64,000 nt of DNA from Heracleum sosnowskyi (Eukaryota; Streptophyta; Magnoliopsida; Apiales; Apiaceae). The notes beneath the pieces are model-generated. The model did no database searches and was not told where the DNA came from. It worked only from the letters and a program-made list of their open reading frames with translations. Location of the stretch: positions 50,385,190 through 50,449,189 of the forward strand of contig CM061244.1 in NCBI GenBank assembly GCA_030848705.1, written 5' to 3'. This document shows, piece after piece, positions 50,958-61,359 of this stretch. The position numbers and the translations under genes were made by a program. Position 1 is the first letter of the stretch; each line of letters starts with the position of its first letter.

Positions 50958-51832
50958 CAATGTCTCTGGTAGGTTTGTTCTTATCTAAATCATTTTCTCT
51001 TGTTGATTTTAGATGTTAAATATTGCCAATCCATGTTTATTGTGTAAAGCTTTTTAATTTAAATATTCTGAATAATTTATTTTCTTTAAAAATATTTTTC
51101 TCATATTTTTTAAGTGGAGAAATGTATTTTTATTGAAAATATATTTATTTAGAATCATTTAAGTTATTTTCAGATTGTAAATATAGTTGTTTAAATATTT
51201 CTGCAAGTTTATATTATTTTTATGCAATTCTATATTATTCTGCATATTTTTCTAGGATTTATGGAATTTTCTGTGAATTTTTCTAGACTTTTATAAATAT
51301 TTCATGCATTTCTATAAGTTTTATGCATTTTTCTGTATTTATTCTAATTAATTCTGCTAGTTTTTCTTAAGAGTTTTGTTTATTTTGTTTTTGTACTAGC
51401 ATGACTATCGGAATGACTATCTCTCATAGTCATTCCAGTAGTCATTATAGTTTAGTTTAATATTAATTCGTTTTAATTACTTTTTCTGCCGGTTATTTCA
51501 GTACTTTAATTTTTGTACTAGAATGACTATCGGTATGACTATCCCATAGTCATCCCGGTAGTCATCCCAGGCATAACCGGTTTGTCTATATATACTAATC
51601 CGTGCTTGTCATTTTTTTTACTTCTTTTCAAACTCTTGTTTTTACAAAGTTTACATTTCTCTTGTTTGGTTCTTTATTCTCTAAAGTAAAGAACTTCTGT
51701 CAATTTTTTTTATTTTATTTACTTGGATCGACATAAATTGATTTAATTAATTTCTGATATAATTCTTATTTCTTGGAATTTATTCCCTAAATTAGAATTA
51801 ATCTAAAATTAACTCTATTAATTTGTGTTAAA
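50958..51832 (+). promoter_or_regulatory. Internal promoter region before ORF3 (right arm)
   Basis: Contains two strong hairpins: ATGACTATCGGAATGACTAT with its complement (51401-51445, 18 of 20 pairs) and a second at 51523-51565 (18 of 20). Each is preceded by TTTTGTACTAG. A TATA box (CTATATATAC, 51586-51595) follows. It is followed by a pyrimidine-rich leader typical of plant 5' UTRs, and the ORF3 ATG lies about 240 bases after the TATA box. Confidence 0.65.
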
Positions 51833-52978
51833 ATGGCCCAGCAATTTGAGATTGTTCTTACTAATTACCATGGCTATTTTGATCCCCTGAAATGTTCATT
51901 TGAACGTTTTAGGCCTTGGATCTCCTTTCTTAATCAACATTCTTGTGTTAATTATGCTATTTGTTCTAATGTTGATTTGAAAGTTGATCCTTTATATTTA
52001 CTTTGCTCAACCGCTGTTGTCTCTAATGATTTCTCAACTATCTCTTTCAATATTCAGGACACACAGTACATTATCACTGAGGAAACATTTTGTAATGCCT
52101 TGCAGTTTCCTCGGGATAATTTTGACAGACTCCCCACTGAAGAAGAATTAACTAGGTTTTTCATCAGTATTCACTATCAAGGTCCCCTAAATATGACTAA
52201 ATTATTTAAGGGGAATCTTGTGTGTGAATGGGATTTATTCTTTGATACCTTGGCTAAGGTCTTTGGCAATTGCACGAAAAATAACTTTCAGAATATTCCT
52301 TATCTTTTACAAGTTATTGGTTATGCAATTGTCTTCAACAAAAGACTCAATTTTGGCCACCTTCTATGGGAAATTGTTGTTAGGAGGGTGTTTAATGCTA
52401 GAAAGGAATTTGACCATGGTAGAAAAATAAAATGTTTTTATCCTCATTTTCTATCACTTGTTCTTAATTCTTTACTTTCTAATGAGCATCAAGAACTGTT
52501 CAGGAATGGTCGTTTTTTCATTTCTCCGACCACTGACAAAAAGTTCTATCAAAGATTTCAAACATCCTTCAGGTATAGCAATGTTCCAGTTCTCATATCC
52601 AACTACATGACAAACTTCATCAACCTACCATCATTTGAACCACCAGTTCCCGAGCAAAGGATAGTTACATCAGCAGGAACTGAAGAAGTCATACAACCAC
52701 ATGTAAGGACTTCTATCCCTGGTTCTTCTGGTACTGTTTCTGAAACCCAAGAGGTTGATAGGGCTGACCAAGAGTTTGTAGAACCACAAACTCTATCCCC
52801 GGTCATAGAGACAAACACTGAGTCATATCCAAATCAACCTGAACCTTATCTCTATACCAGAAACAGAAATAGTAGTGATGAAGAAACAATGAGTGATCCC
52901 ACAGCTCTATCTCCACCTCCTAAGAAAAGAAGAACATATAGGGAGATATCTGTAAGCCCGTCTGTATCCTCCCAATAG
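51833..52978 (+). CDS. SIRE A ORF3, N-terminal domain protein (381 aa)
   Basis: Starts at ATG in a strong plant context (AAAATGGCC). Residues 1-215 look globular. They share a spaced pattern with SIRE B ORF3: YIIT (79-82), YQGPL (115-119), EWDLFFD (132-138), IGY (162-164) and FYPHF (202-206). A Ser/Pro/Glu-rich linker follows, with an NLS-like PPKKRKTY near 362. I see no signal peptide or membrane segment, so it is not env-like. The function is unknown; similar post-pol ORFs occur in other plant SIRE elements and are often misannotated. A TAG ends it, but the same frame stays open beyond. Confidence 0.75.
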   Translation: MAQQFEIVLTNYHGYFDPLKCSFERFRPWISFLNQHSCVNYAICSNVDLKVDPLYLLCSTAVVSNDFSTISFNIQDTQYIITEETFCNALQFPRDNFDRLPTEEELTRFFISIHYQGPLNMTKLFKGNLVCEWDLFFDTLAKVFGNCTKNNFQNIPYLLQVIGYAIVFNKRLNFGHLLWEIVVRRVFNARKEFDHGRKIKCFYPHFLSLVLNSLLSNEHQELFRNGRFFISPTTDKKFYQRFQTSFRYSNVPVLISNYMTNFINLPSFEPPVPEQRIVTSAGTEEVIQPHVRTSIPGSSGTVSETQEVDRADQEFVEPQTLSPVIETNTESYPNQPEPYLYTRNRNSSDEETMSDPTALSPPPKKRRTYREISVSPSVSSQ

Positions 52979-53779
52979 GATATGGATTTTGAAATGGCCA
53001 ATACACAGTCTCTAGAGACATCCTCTCAACAGGGTGAATCTATTGAAGTTCGCCATAGGGCCATGGCATCTTGTACCGAGTCAAGCACACTCCCGTTACT
53101 CACAATGGGAGAAAACATAACTTTAGATGCAACTCAGGACACTTTGCTAGGAGAGCACTTAGGACATGAGACAGTGCCTACCATTGTAACGGTAGAAGTG
53201 CCTTCACAGGCATCTGGGGGAAAATTTGATTCTTTGCCAACTCAAATAGAATCATTTTCTCCCCTCCCAGAGGGAACATCTCTGGCTCCCTTAAGGGATT
53301 TTCCACTCGTAGTTTTTACTGGAGAAAGTGGAAGGCAACCTATTGAATCCAACACTGAAGCAATTCAGTTTCAAATTCCAGATGATCTATTGGATTTCTC
53401 TAGGGATTGGGAATCACGAACTCCCATTGCACCACCACTGACCTCTCAAGAAGGGGCTAGGGTGATTTTTCCTGCAGGTACATAAACTCCTAATATGGAT
53501 AGACAGCTAGTGGTTAGATCTGAGAGACAAACACAGAGCGATACACAAGCACGTGAGCAGAGTGAAACACCATCGAGAGAAATTGAGATGAGTGCACATA
53601 ATGACACATACACTGCTTCTTTATTGGCTCAAATAGCTGGTCTACATAAACAACTTCAACAAACCTAGGCTGAAAAAGATATTCTCAAGGCACAAGTGGT
53701 TGAAAGGTCTTCTTCTTCCACCTCTGTAACTAATCAGCTGGGTACTATCAAGGATGAAATTGAAGGATTGAAGACTACT
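52979..53779 (+). pseudogene. SIRE A ORF3 continuation after the TAG
   Basis: Directly in frame after the TAG at 52976-52978, the frame reads DMDFEM... for 167 codons to a TAA at 53483-53485, where the left arm has a Ser codon. It then continues, with a further TAG near 53668, into the coiled-coil region (LLAQIAGLHKQLQQT) until SIRE B begins. Homology to the left arm throughout shows that ORF3 was originally one long protein of perhaps 800 or more residues, or that the part after the TAG is reached by readthrough. Confidence 0.65.
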
Positions 53780-54323
53780 TGTTAGATATAATTGCTGACG
53801 TTTGTTTATCAGTGTTTAAGCAACAGGTACTGATCAGAGTTTATCGGAAGCCGGTCAGAGTTTATTTAAAGTCTGACAGGGTGAAGAGTTTAAAGGAAGC
53901 CGGTCAGAGTTTGGTAAAGTCTGACAGGATGAAAGTTGACTTAGCTGTCGGTGCAAAGATAAAGATTCAAGAAGCAATATATTCTGAAGATGGAAAGAAG
54001 CAGAATATATTGATACAGCTAAGGAGACTGGACAGAAGACTGAAGCAATCCTTAATTGATATCAATTGTATAGCTAATTTTTAGGAGTATCAATTAGATA
54101 AGGATTGTATGTAGCTGTGTACTATATAAACACAGATAGGTTATCCCTAGAAGGGAAGCGATCATTGAATATATTATTCTTGTAACCTAGTAGCTCTTTG
54201 TGATTCATTAACATCACTAAGAGAGAATTATTTAATATAATTCAGTTTGTTGATTTACAAACCTGTGTTCTTAATTGTTATTCTCATACATACTTGATTA
54301 TATATTGTGTATTTGGCCTAACA
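53780..54323 (+). repeat. 5' LTR of SIRE B (544 bp)
   Basis: TGTTAGATATAATTG to GGCCTAACA. It has a 49-bp direct repeat (GGAAGCCGGTCAGAGTTT at 53846 and 53895) and a TATA box CTATATAAA at 54122-54130, which places the transcript start near 54155. Confidence 0.9.
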
Positions 54324-54325
54324 AT

Positions 54326-54338
54326 TGGTATCAGAGCC
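54326..54338 (+). promoter_or_regulatory. Primer binding site of SIRE B
   Basis: TGGTATCAGAGCC, two bases after the LTR; a perfect match to the usual initiator Met-tRNA site. Confidence 0.92.
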
Positions 54339-54385
54339 AAGGCTGTTTAATATATACAGTTTACGATTCAAACACAGTATTAATC

Positions 54386-56710
54386 ATGTCTGAAGAAAAT
54401 CAAACTGCTCCTAAGGCTGAACAGGTTAAGCCCAATTCTATGAGTCGATATGAAACAATCAGGGTTCCAATTCTCAGGCCAGTAGAGTATCCAATTTGGA
54501 AGGTAAAGATGACCATGTTTCTGGAGGCTACAGATCCAGAATACCTTGACAGAATCTATGATGGTCCTCATATGCCAACTAAATTGTCCCCTGTTGTTGA
54601 TGGACAAGAACAAAAGACTGTTCCAAAGGAAAAGAAAGATATGACTCCTGAGGACATCTCATCAATTGCAAAAGATGCAAAGGTTAGACATCTTCTCCAC
54701 AGTGCTTTAGATAATGTTATGTCTAACAGAGTAATTGGCTGCAAGACTGCCAAAGAGATATGGGATGCTTTAGAAGTTAGATGCCAGGGAACAGGTGCTA
54801 TCAAGAAGAACAGAAAGACAATACTCACACAGGAGTATGAGCACTTTGATTCAAGAACTAATGAAACCTTGACTGAGACCTATGACAGATTTTGCAAACT
54901 GTTGAATGATCTGTCTCTGGTTGATAAAGAATATGAGCTTGAAGAGTCTAATCTCAAGTTTCTGTTATCTCTACCTGAAAAGTGGGATTTGAAGGCAACA
55001 ACAATCAGAGATAATTATGATCTTGCTGATACAGATCTTGATGAGATCTATGGATTGTTAAAGACTCATGAACTTGAGATAGAACAAAGAAACAGGAGAT
55101 CCAGCAAGAAGACAAAATCTATTGCTCTCAAAGTTGAGGAGAAGCCCATTAAGAAGGAATCATCAAGGAAGAAAGCCAAGGGAAAGGCTTTAGTCATTAA
55201 ATCTGAAAGTGAGTCATCAAACTCTGATGATGACTCAAACTCTGGTGAAGCTTCTGACTCTGATGATGATGAAGAACAGATGATGCAAATGGCTGCATTG
55301 ATGGTGAAGACCTTCAAGAAGATGGGGTTCAAGAACTTCAAGAAGGGAAAGAGATTCTCAAGGAGAGATTCAAATTCTGAGAAGAAGAATTTCAGAAAGT
55401 CTGATGGAAGGGATACCAAGTCTGGAAAGAAGGACAAATCTGAGATCCAGTGCTACAAGTGCAAAGAGATGGGTCATTATGCACCAGAGTGCAAGAAAGG
55501 CAAATCTGAGAAAGCACTCATCTCTAAAGGCAAAGACTGGGCAGATACTTCAGACTCTGATGATGGAGAAAATTATGCTCTTATGGCAACTGTCAGAGAT
55601 GAGACTGAATCATCTGAAAATAAGGTACCCCTAACTACTTATGCTTATGATACTGATAATATATCTGAGTTAAGAGTATATCTGAAAAGTGTTCATGTTA
55701 GCTATAGGGATCAGACTTTAGAAAATGAAAGAATTAAATCTGAGAATCTTAGTCTTAAAGATAGAAACAAGTTTCTTGAAGGAGAACTTGAAAGTATGAA
55801 GCAGATTCAAAAAGAAAGAGATGATGCTGTTTATGTTGAACAGGAGTTGCTTAAAAGGTATAGGCAACTAGAATCTGATTTAGAAAAAGAAAGAAAAATA
55901 ATCAAGACTTGGACAGATTCTGGAAGAGACACTCATCAAGTGTTTCAGACTGATTCTGTAGGTTTAGGTTATTGTGAAAATGATGAACTTAGGTTTAAAG
56001 ACAAGGTTAAGGTAAAACCACAACTTAAACCTGTGAAATTTGTTCCAGAAACCAATAAGTTAAAATCTGTTGTAATAAGAGAAGCTGATATGGAATCAGA
56101 TGAAGCCTGTGAAAAACAGGAAAATATTATAACAGAAAAACTTATGGAAAGAGAAGCTGTTAGAAAGCCAGTAAAAACTTGTGAAAAACAGGTTAATGTT
56201 GGTTTGATGACAGGGAAACAGTTTAATCATAAGCTGAAAGAGATAAAATCTGCCATGAAACCAAAAGGATCCAAGAAAAATAGGAATGGAAAGATAGGCA
56301 TAAATAATAGAAATAATCATTTGCCTACTGGTGCTGCTCCAAGGAAAACATGTTATAATTGTGGTAGTTCTAATCATCTTGCTAGATTTTGCACTAAGAA
56401 CAAACATATTAATTCTTTATCTTCTACATCAGGAGTAAAGAATGATTATGTAAGGGTTAAACCACAAACTTTATGCACACACTGTGGGAGCACTTGGCAT
56501 TCCATTTATACTTGCAAGAGTTATCATGCTATTTATCATAACTATTATGAGCTAAAACCCAATCTGAAGTGGGTTAGAGCAAACTCTGCAAGTGTAAAGT
56601 CTGATAATGTTAGCTTAAACTCTGTAGATAGTAATTCCGCTGCAAAAGCTAACACTGTTAAGAAAGACAAAGGATCCAAGCAAGTCTGGTTCCTTAAAAC
56701 TAACACTTAG
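54386..56710 (+). CDS. SIRE B Gag (774 aa)
   Basis: Start chosen at ATG 54386 (MSEENQTAPKAEQ), the first after the primer site; an earlier in-frame ATG lies inside the LTR. The N-terminal half is a copia capsid domain (YPIWKVKMTMFLEATDPEY). A Lys/Ser/Asp-rich linker follows, then three CX2CX4HX4C zinc knuckles starting at C356 (CYKCKEMGHYAPEC), C656 (CYNCGSSNHLARFC) and C697 (CTHCGSTWHSIYTC). A coiled-coil-like stretch lies near residues 440-520. Gag would package element RNA in cytoplasmic particles. The length is large, as in SIRE elements. It ends at a TAG, and pol is in the +1 frame 13 bases on. Confidence 0.92.
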   Translation: MSEENQTAPKAEQVKPNSMSRYETIRVPILRPVEYPIWKVKMTMFLEATDPEYLDRIYDGPHMPTKLSPVVDGQEQKTVPKEKKDMTPEDISSIAKDAKVRHLLHSALDNVMSNRVIGCKTAKEIWDALEVRCQGTGAIKKNRKTILTQEYEHFDSRTNETLTETYDRFCKLLNDLSLVDKEYELEESNLKFLLSLPEKWDLKATTIRDNYDLADTDLDEIYGLLKTHELEIEQRNRRSSKKTKSIALKVEEKPIKKESSRKKAKGKALVIKSESESSNSDDDSNSGEASDSDDDEEQMMQMAALMVKTFKKMGFKNFKKGKRFSRRDSNSEKKNFRKSDGRDTKSGKKDKSEIQCYKCKEMGHYAPECKKGKSEKALISKGKDWADTSDSDDGENYALMATVRDETESSENKVPLTTYAYDTDNISELRVYLKSVHVSYRDQTLENERIKSENLSLKDRNKFLEGELESMKQIQKERDDAVYVEQELLKRYRQLESDLEKERKIIKTWTDSGRDTHQVFQTDSVGLGYCENDELRFKDKVKVKPQLKPVKFVPETNKLKSVVIREADMESDEACEKQENIITEKLMEREAVRKPVKTCEKQVNVGLMTGKQFNHKLKEIKSAMKPKGSKKNRNGKIGINNRNNHLPTGAAPRKTCYNCGSSNHLARFCTKNKHINSLSSTSGVKNDYVRVKPQTLCTHCGSTWHSIYTCKSYHAIYHNYYELKPNLKWVRANSASVKSDNVSLNSVDSNSAAKANTVKKDKGSKQVWFLKTNT

Positions 56711-56723
56711 TATTTGTTTGTGA

Positions 56724-59700
56724 TTGCAGGGTATAATAGAGAGCACACTTATCTTGGACAGTGGATGCTCAGGACATATGACTGGAAATAAAGCCCTGCT
56801 ATCAGACTTTGAGGAGAAGGCTGGCCCAAAAGTTTCCTATGGAGATGGCAACATAGGACACACTCTGGGATATGGCAATATTAATCTTGGAAGTGTCATC
56901 ATTACAAATGTAGCTCTAGTCTCAGGACTCAAGCATAATCTGTTATCTGTGAGTCAAATCTGTGACAGAGGAAACCATGTAGATTTTCATAGTGAATACT
57001 GTGAAGTTATCAGTAAATCTACTGGAAAAGTTGTTCTAGTTGGACACAGGCACAACAACATTTATGAAGCAAGTTTGGTAACAAACTCTGATGGAAGAAC
57101 AGTGTGTCTGACTGCAAGAATGTCAAATGAAGAGAGTTGGAATTGGCACAAGAAGCTCTCTCATCTCAATTTGAACAACATCAATGAGCTAATAAGAAAG
57201 GATCTTGTAAGGGGACTTCCAAAATCTATACTCAATCTAGATGGCTTGTCTGATTCTTGTCAAAAAGCCAAGCAAAGGAAGTCATCTTTCAAGAGCAAAT
57301 CTGAATCTTCAGTAGTGGAACCTTATCATCTTCTACATGTTGATCTCTTTGGACCAGTGAATGTGATGTCCATGGGCAGAAAGAAATATGCTCTAGTAAT
57401 TGTTGATGAATATACTAGATATACATGGGTGTATTTCTTGTCAAAGAAGGATGAAACTGCTCAAACTCTGATGGATCATGTAAATCTACTGGACAAAGGA
57501 TCACAGCACAAAGTCAAAATTATAAGGAGTGATAATGGAACTGAATTCAGAAACTCAATCATGGAAGCTTTCTGCAAAGAAAGAGGAGTGAAACAAGAAT
57601 TTTCTGCACCTGGAACTCCACAGCAAAATGGTGTAGTTGAAAGGAAGAACAGAACTTTAATTGAAGCAGCCAGAACTATGCTTGATGAAGCAAAATTACC
57701 AACATACTTCTGGGCAGAAGCTGTTCAAACTGCTTGTTTTACTCAAAATGCTACACTGATCAACAAGCATGGGAAAACACCATATGAGATGGTGAAAAAT
57801 AAGAAGCCAAATTTGAAATATTTTCATATATTTGGATGCAAATGCTTTGTGTTGAAGACTCATCCTGAACAGTTGACAAAGTTCGAGTTAAAAGCTGATG
57901 AAGGAATCTTTGTTGGCTATCCATTGTCAACAAAAGCATTCAGAGTTTATAATCTAAGAACTAAGGTGATCATGGAATCCATACATGTTTCATTTGATGA
58001 CAAGAAAATAATTGGACTTGAAGACAAGGATGGATATGATCAACTACGTTTTGAAAATGAAGATCTATTCTCTGATGATATAAACTCTGATGAAGCAGGG
58101 TTGACAAACTCTGACGAAGCATACTCTGAACCTCTACTGGTAAATACTGGAGAAACTGGAAATTCTCAAATTGAACAAAATAAAGAACCAGTTGAGGGGG
58201 AGCATGAAGAAGCTCAACAAGACACAGTAAATGAGTCAGTTGAGGAAACTGATTCAAACTCTGACAGTTCAAACTCTGAGCCATCCAATTCAGGGGGAGC
58301 CTCAGATACTACAGAAAGTCAACATATGAATCAGGAGAGTATGGATCAAGGGGGAGGATCCAATAATGATGCAAGAAACCACTTACCAACAGCAAGAAGG
58401 TGGACACAGGCACACACACCTGATCTCATAATTGGAGATCCTGATGCTAGTGTGAGAACTAGAAGTGCAACAAATAATGAGTGTCTGTATCATGCTTTCT
58501 TGTCTCAAACGGAACCGAAGAAAGTGGAAGAAGCTCTTCAAGATGCTAATTGGATTACAGCAATGCAAGAAGAGTTAAATGAATTTGAAAGAAATGAAGT
58601 CTGGACACTTGTACCTAGACCAAAGAATAGATCAATAGTAGGTACAAAGTGGGTTTTCAGAAACAAGACTGACAGTGAAGGTGTGATTACAAGAAACAAG
58701 GCTAGACTTGTGGCAAAAGGATATTCACAACAGGAAGGAATTGACTATGATGAAACCTTTGCTCCAGTTGCAAGATTGGAGGCCATAAGAATCTTTCTGG
58801 CCTATGCTGCACACAAGAAGTTTAAAGTCTTTCAGATGGATGTAAAAAGTGCTTTTCTCAATGGGAAGCTTGAAGAGGAAGTATTTGTTGAACAACCACC
58901 AGGATTTGTAGATCCCAAGCATCCAGATTATGTCTACAGGCTTGACAAGGCATTATATGGACTAAAGCAAGCACCAAGAGCATGGTATGAAACTCTTGCT
59001 CAATTTCTTTTAGAAAGTGGGTTCACAAGAGGTACAATTGATAAAACATTGTTTTATTTCAATTCTGGTGATGATTTGCTGTTAGTTCAAATTTATGTAG
59101 ATGATATTATTTTTGCATCTACTAATGACAAACTTTGTAAGAAGTTTGCAAAGCTTATGCAGTCCAGGTACCAAATGAGCATGATGGGAGAGCTTAGTTA
59201 TTTTCTAGGCTTACAGGTCAAGCAAACAGATGATGGTATTTTTATCAATCAAGCAAAATATACCAGAAATCTTCTCAAGAAATTTGGTATGCTTGATAGC
59301 TCATCTGCTACAACTCCCATGGCTACAGCAACAAAGCTAGACAAAGACACAGGAGCCTCAGTAGATATGACAAACTACAGAGGAATGATAGGGTCTTTAC
59401 TGTATCTTACTGCAAGTAGACCTGATATCATGTATGCAACATGTCTTTGTGTAAGATTTCAAGCAGATCCCAGGGAGCCTCATCTCACAGCTGTAAAGAG
59501 GATCTTCAAATATCTCAAAGGAACCATAACCTTGGGTTTGTGGTATCCTAGAGAATCAGAGTTTAAGCTAATTGGTTACTCTGATGCAGATTTTGCAGGC
59601 TGTAAGATAGACAGAAAAAGTACAAGTGGAAGCTGTCAATTTTTAGGTGACAGATTAGTTTCTTGGTACAGCAAGAAACAGAAGTCGATTTCCACATCCA

Positions 59701-60038
59701 CAGCTGAAGCAGAGTATATAGCAGCTGGTAGCTGTTGTGCACAGATTTTATGGATGAAGAATCAATTGCTGGATTATGGGTTAAGGTACTCTAAAATACC
59801 TATTTTCTGTGATAACCAAAGTGCTATTGCTATGACAGGAAATCCAGTACAGCACTCCATGACCAAGCACATCAGCATAAGGTATCATTTTATCAGAGAA
59901 CATGTGGAAGAAGGGAACATTGAGCTTCATTTTGTGTCTACAGACCAACAACTTGCAGATATTTTCACCAAACCTTTGAGTGAAGCTACTTTTACAAGAT
60001 TGGTAAATGAACTTGGGATGATCTCTGGTTCTGACTAG
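56724..60038 (+). CDS. SIRE B Pol: protease, integrase, RT, RNase H
   Basis: The frame opens right after a TGA at 56721-56723 and has no ATG near its start. Protease: LILDSGCSGHMTG (Asp12). Integrase zinc finger: H142, H147, Ser176 where Cys is expected, C179. Integrase core: LLHVDLFGPV, IRSDNGTEF, NGVVERKNRTLIE. RT: YVDDIIFASTND (D793, D794). RNase H: GYSDADFAG, STAEAEYIAAG, FCDNQSA. It ends at GMISGSD. Apart from the zinc-ligand change all catalytic residues are present. Production needs splicing, reinitiation or recoding across the gag stop. Confidence 0.92.
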   Translation: MQGIIESTLILDSGCSGHMTGNKALLSDFEEKAGPKVSYGDGNIGHTLGYGNINLGSVIITNVALVSGLKHNLLSVSQICDRGNHVDFHSEYCEVISKSTGKVVLVGHRHNNIYEASLVTNSDGRTVCLTARMSNEESWNWHKKLSHLNLNNINELIRKDLVRGLPKSILNLDGLSDSCQKAKQRKSSFKSKSESSVVEPYHLLHVDLFGPVNVMSMGRKKYALVIVDEYTRYTWVYFLSKKDETAQTLMDHVNLLDKGSQHKVKIIRSDNGTEFRNSIMEAFCKERGVKQEFSAPGTPQQNGVVERKNRTLIEAARTMLDEAKLPTYFWAEAVQTACFTQNATLINKHGKTPYEMVKNKKPNLKYFHIFGCKCFVLKTHPEQLTKFELKADEGIFVGYPLSTKAFRVYNLRTKVIMESIHVSFDDKKIIGLEDKDGYDQLRFENEDLFSDDINSDEAGLTNSDEAYSEPLLVNTGETGNSQIEQNKEPVEGEHEEAQQDTVNESVEETDSNSDSSNSEPSNSGGASDTTESQHMNQESMDQGGGSNNDARNHLPTARRWTQAHTPDLIIGDPDASVRTRSATNNECLYHAFLSQTEPKKVEEALQDANWITAMQEELNEFERNEVWTLVPRPKNRSIVGTKWVFRNKTDSEGVITRNKARLVAKGYSQQEGIDYDETFAPVARLEAIRIFLAYAAHKKFKVFQMDVKSAFLNGKLEEEVFVEQPPGFVDPKHPDYVYRLDKALYGLKQAPRAWYETLAQFLLESGFTRGTIDKTLFYFNSGDDLLLVQIYVDDIIFASTNDKLCKKFAKLMQSRYQMSMMGELSYFLGLQVKQTDDGIFINQAKYTRNLLKKFGMLDSSSATTPMATATKLDKDTGASVDMTNYRGMIGSLLYLTASRPDIMYATCLCVRFQADPREPHLTAVKRIFKYLKGTITLGLWYPRESEFKLIGYSDADFAGCKIDRKSTSGSCQFLGDRLVSWYSKKQKSISTSTAEAEYIAAGSCCAQILWMKNQLLDYGLRYSKIPIFCDNQSAIAMTGNPVQHSMTKHISIRYHFIREHVEEGNIELHFVSTDQQLADIFTKPLSEATFTRLVNELGMISGSD

Positions 60039-61359
60039 AGATACGGGTTAGACTCAAAATCTATACATGTTTGATTTTTAATGCTCATGATTCCTTGCAT
60101 GCATTAACTGTTATGAGTACCAGTGTCATAAACTCTGTCGGTTAAACTCTGATGCTAAACTCTGTTAGTCATAAAATGTTGGTCATACTTTGATTGTTAC
60201 AGTTTAATGCTATACTCTGATTGTAATTTTGTCTGAAACATATGGACCAATGAAGAAATTTGTATGAAGCATAATTCTCAATAAGTAATTATGAATCCTT
60301 AAGAGTTGTATAGATTCTGATCTCAAACATGTGCAGTAAGTTAACACAGCATGATACTGTCTCTGTATTTATACCATCTCTTAGTTTATTAATCCTATAC
60401 ACTGAGTCTGTATTAGCTGTTTGCATTTTCTCTCATAAATTAATTGTATTAACTGATGAAAAGTCTAAACTCTGATTATTAATTGCAAATAATTCACCCT
60501 CAAATCAAAAGATGCCAAAAAGAGCACAAATTCCTTTGAGATCATGTTGTGCCTAGGAAGATCCAGGAACTTATTGTATGAAATAAGGGCTAAAATCTTT
60601 GATTTTTGGTGACTAGTGCCAACCACTGATTACTGGAAAAATAAAATTAAAATTTTTTTTTATATATATATATATATATAAAGGGGGTGAAAAATAAAAA
60701 GACATATCCAAATGAAAGGATATCAGTAATACAGAGTTTAGATATAAATTCAGATTTTATGTTATACATGAGAGTTTAGGCAACCAGTTTTTACTACTTT
60801 AGTTTGTGGATTTTATGCACTTTGAGATGATCTAAATATTGATTTCGGTAAACTCTGCTATTACACACACATATTTTCACACCTGTACAGATTGAGAAAA
60901 GAGTTTATTGACAAAGAAGGACAAATGGTAAACACTGATGTATTGTGTGACATATGCCGAGGTAACTTTGTTTTAATCTCTGATGGTTAAAATAATTTCT
61001 TTGTTTCAGACATTTTTTAATTTTGAGATTAGACATTTGTTTTTCGTAAAAGTATGATTGGTAACGGATCTATTTTGCATCAAACAGAGAAAAGAAAGAG
61101 TGTGTTTGATAAGTCCTGATTGTGATTAGTAGCGCTGATGAGTATGTTAGTTTACTGTTTAAAGTGATATCATTTCTTTCACTTTACAATTACTATGAGA
61201 TACTGATGACTGTAGTTCTGATAATTCATTTATGATTATACATTCATCATAACATTAATACTGATATGTAAAGCAAAACAATGGATTTTTTTTCATAAAT
61301 TGATTCAAACTTTGTTTACATTCAGACAATTTCATACTCTTGTCTAGCTACTTGTTCGG
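60039..61359 (+). other. SIRE B interval after pol, no gene seen
   Basis: AT-rich, with many AAACTCTG words. Near 60655-60690 a T run and TA repeat lead into AAAGGGGGTG, a polypurine-like tract. Multiple such tracts are known from SIRE-type elements. Confidence 0.55.

Larger units (their letters stand above)
48121..53779 (+). mobile_element. SIRE A right arm (copia), head to head with the left arm
   Basis: Plus-strand copy of the same family: pol from the integrase zinc finger to RNase H (48122-50957), promoter region (50958-51832) and ORF3 (51833-53779). It is cut at 53779 by the insertion of SIRE B. Private stops and indels differ between the arms, so they have decayed separately for some time. 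Confidence 0.88.
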
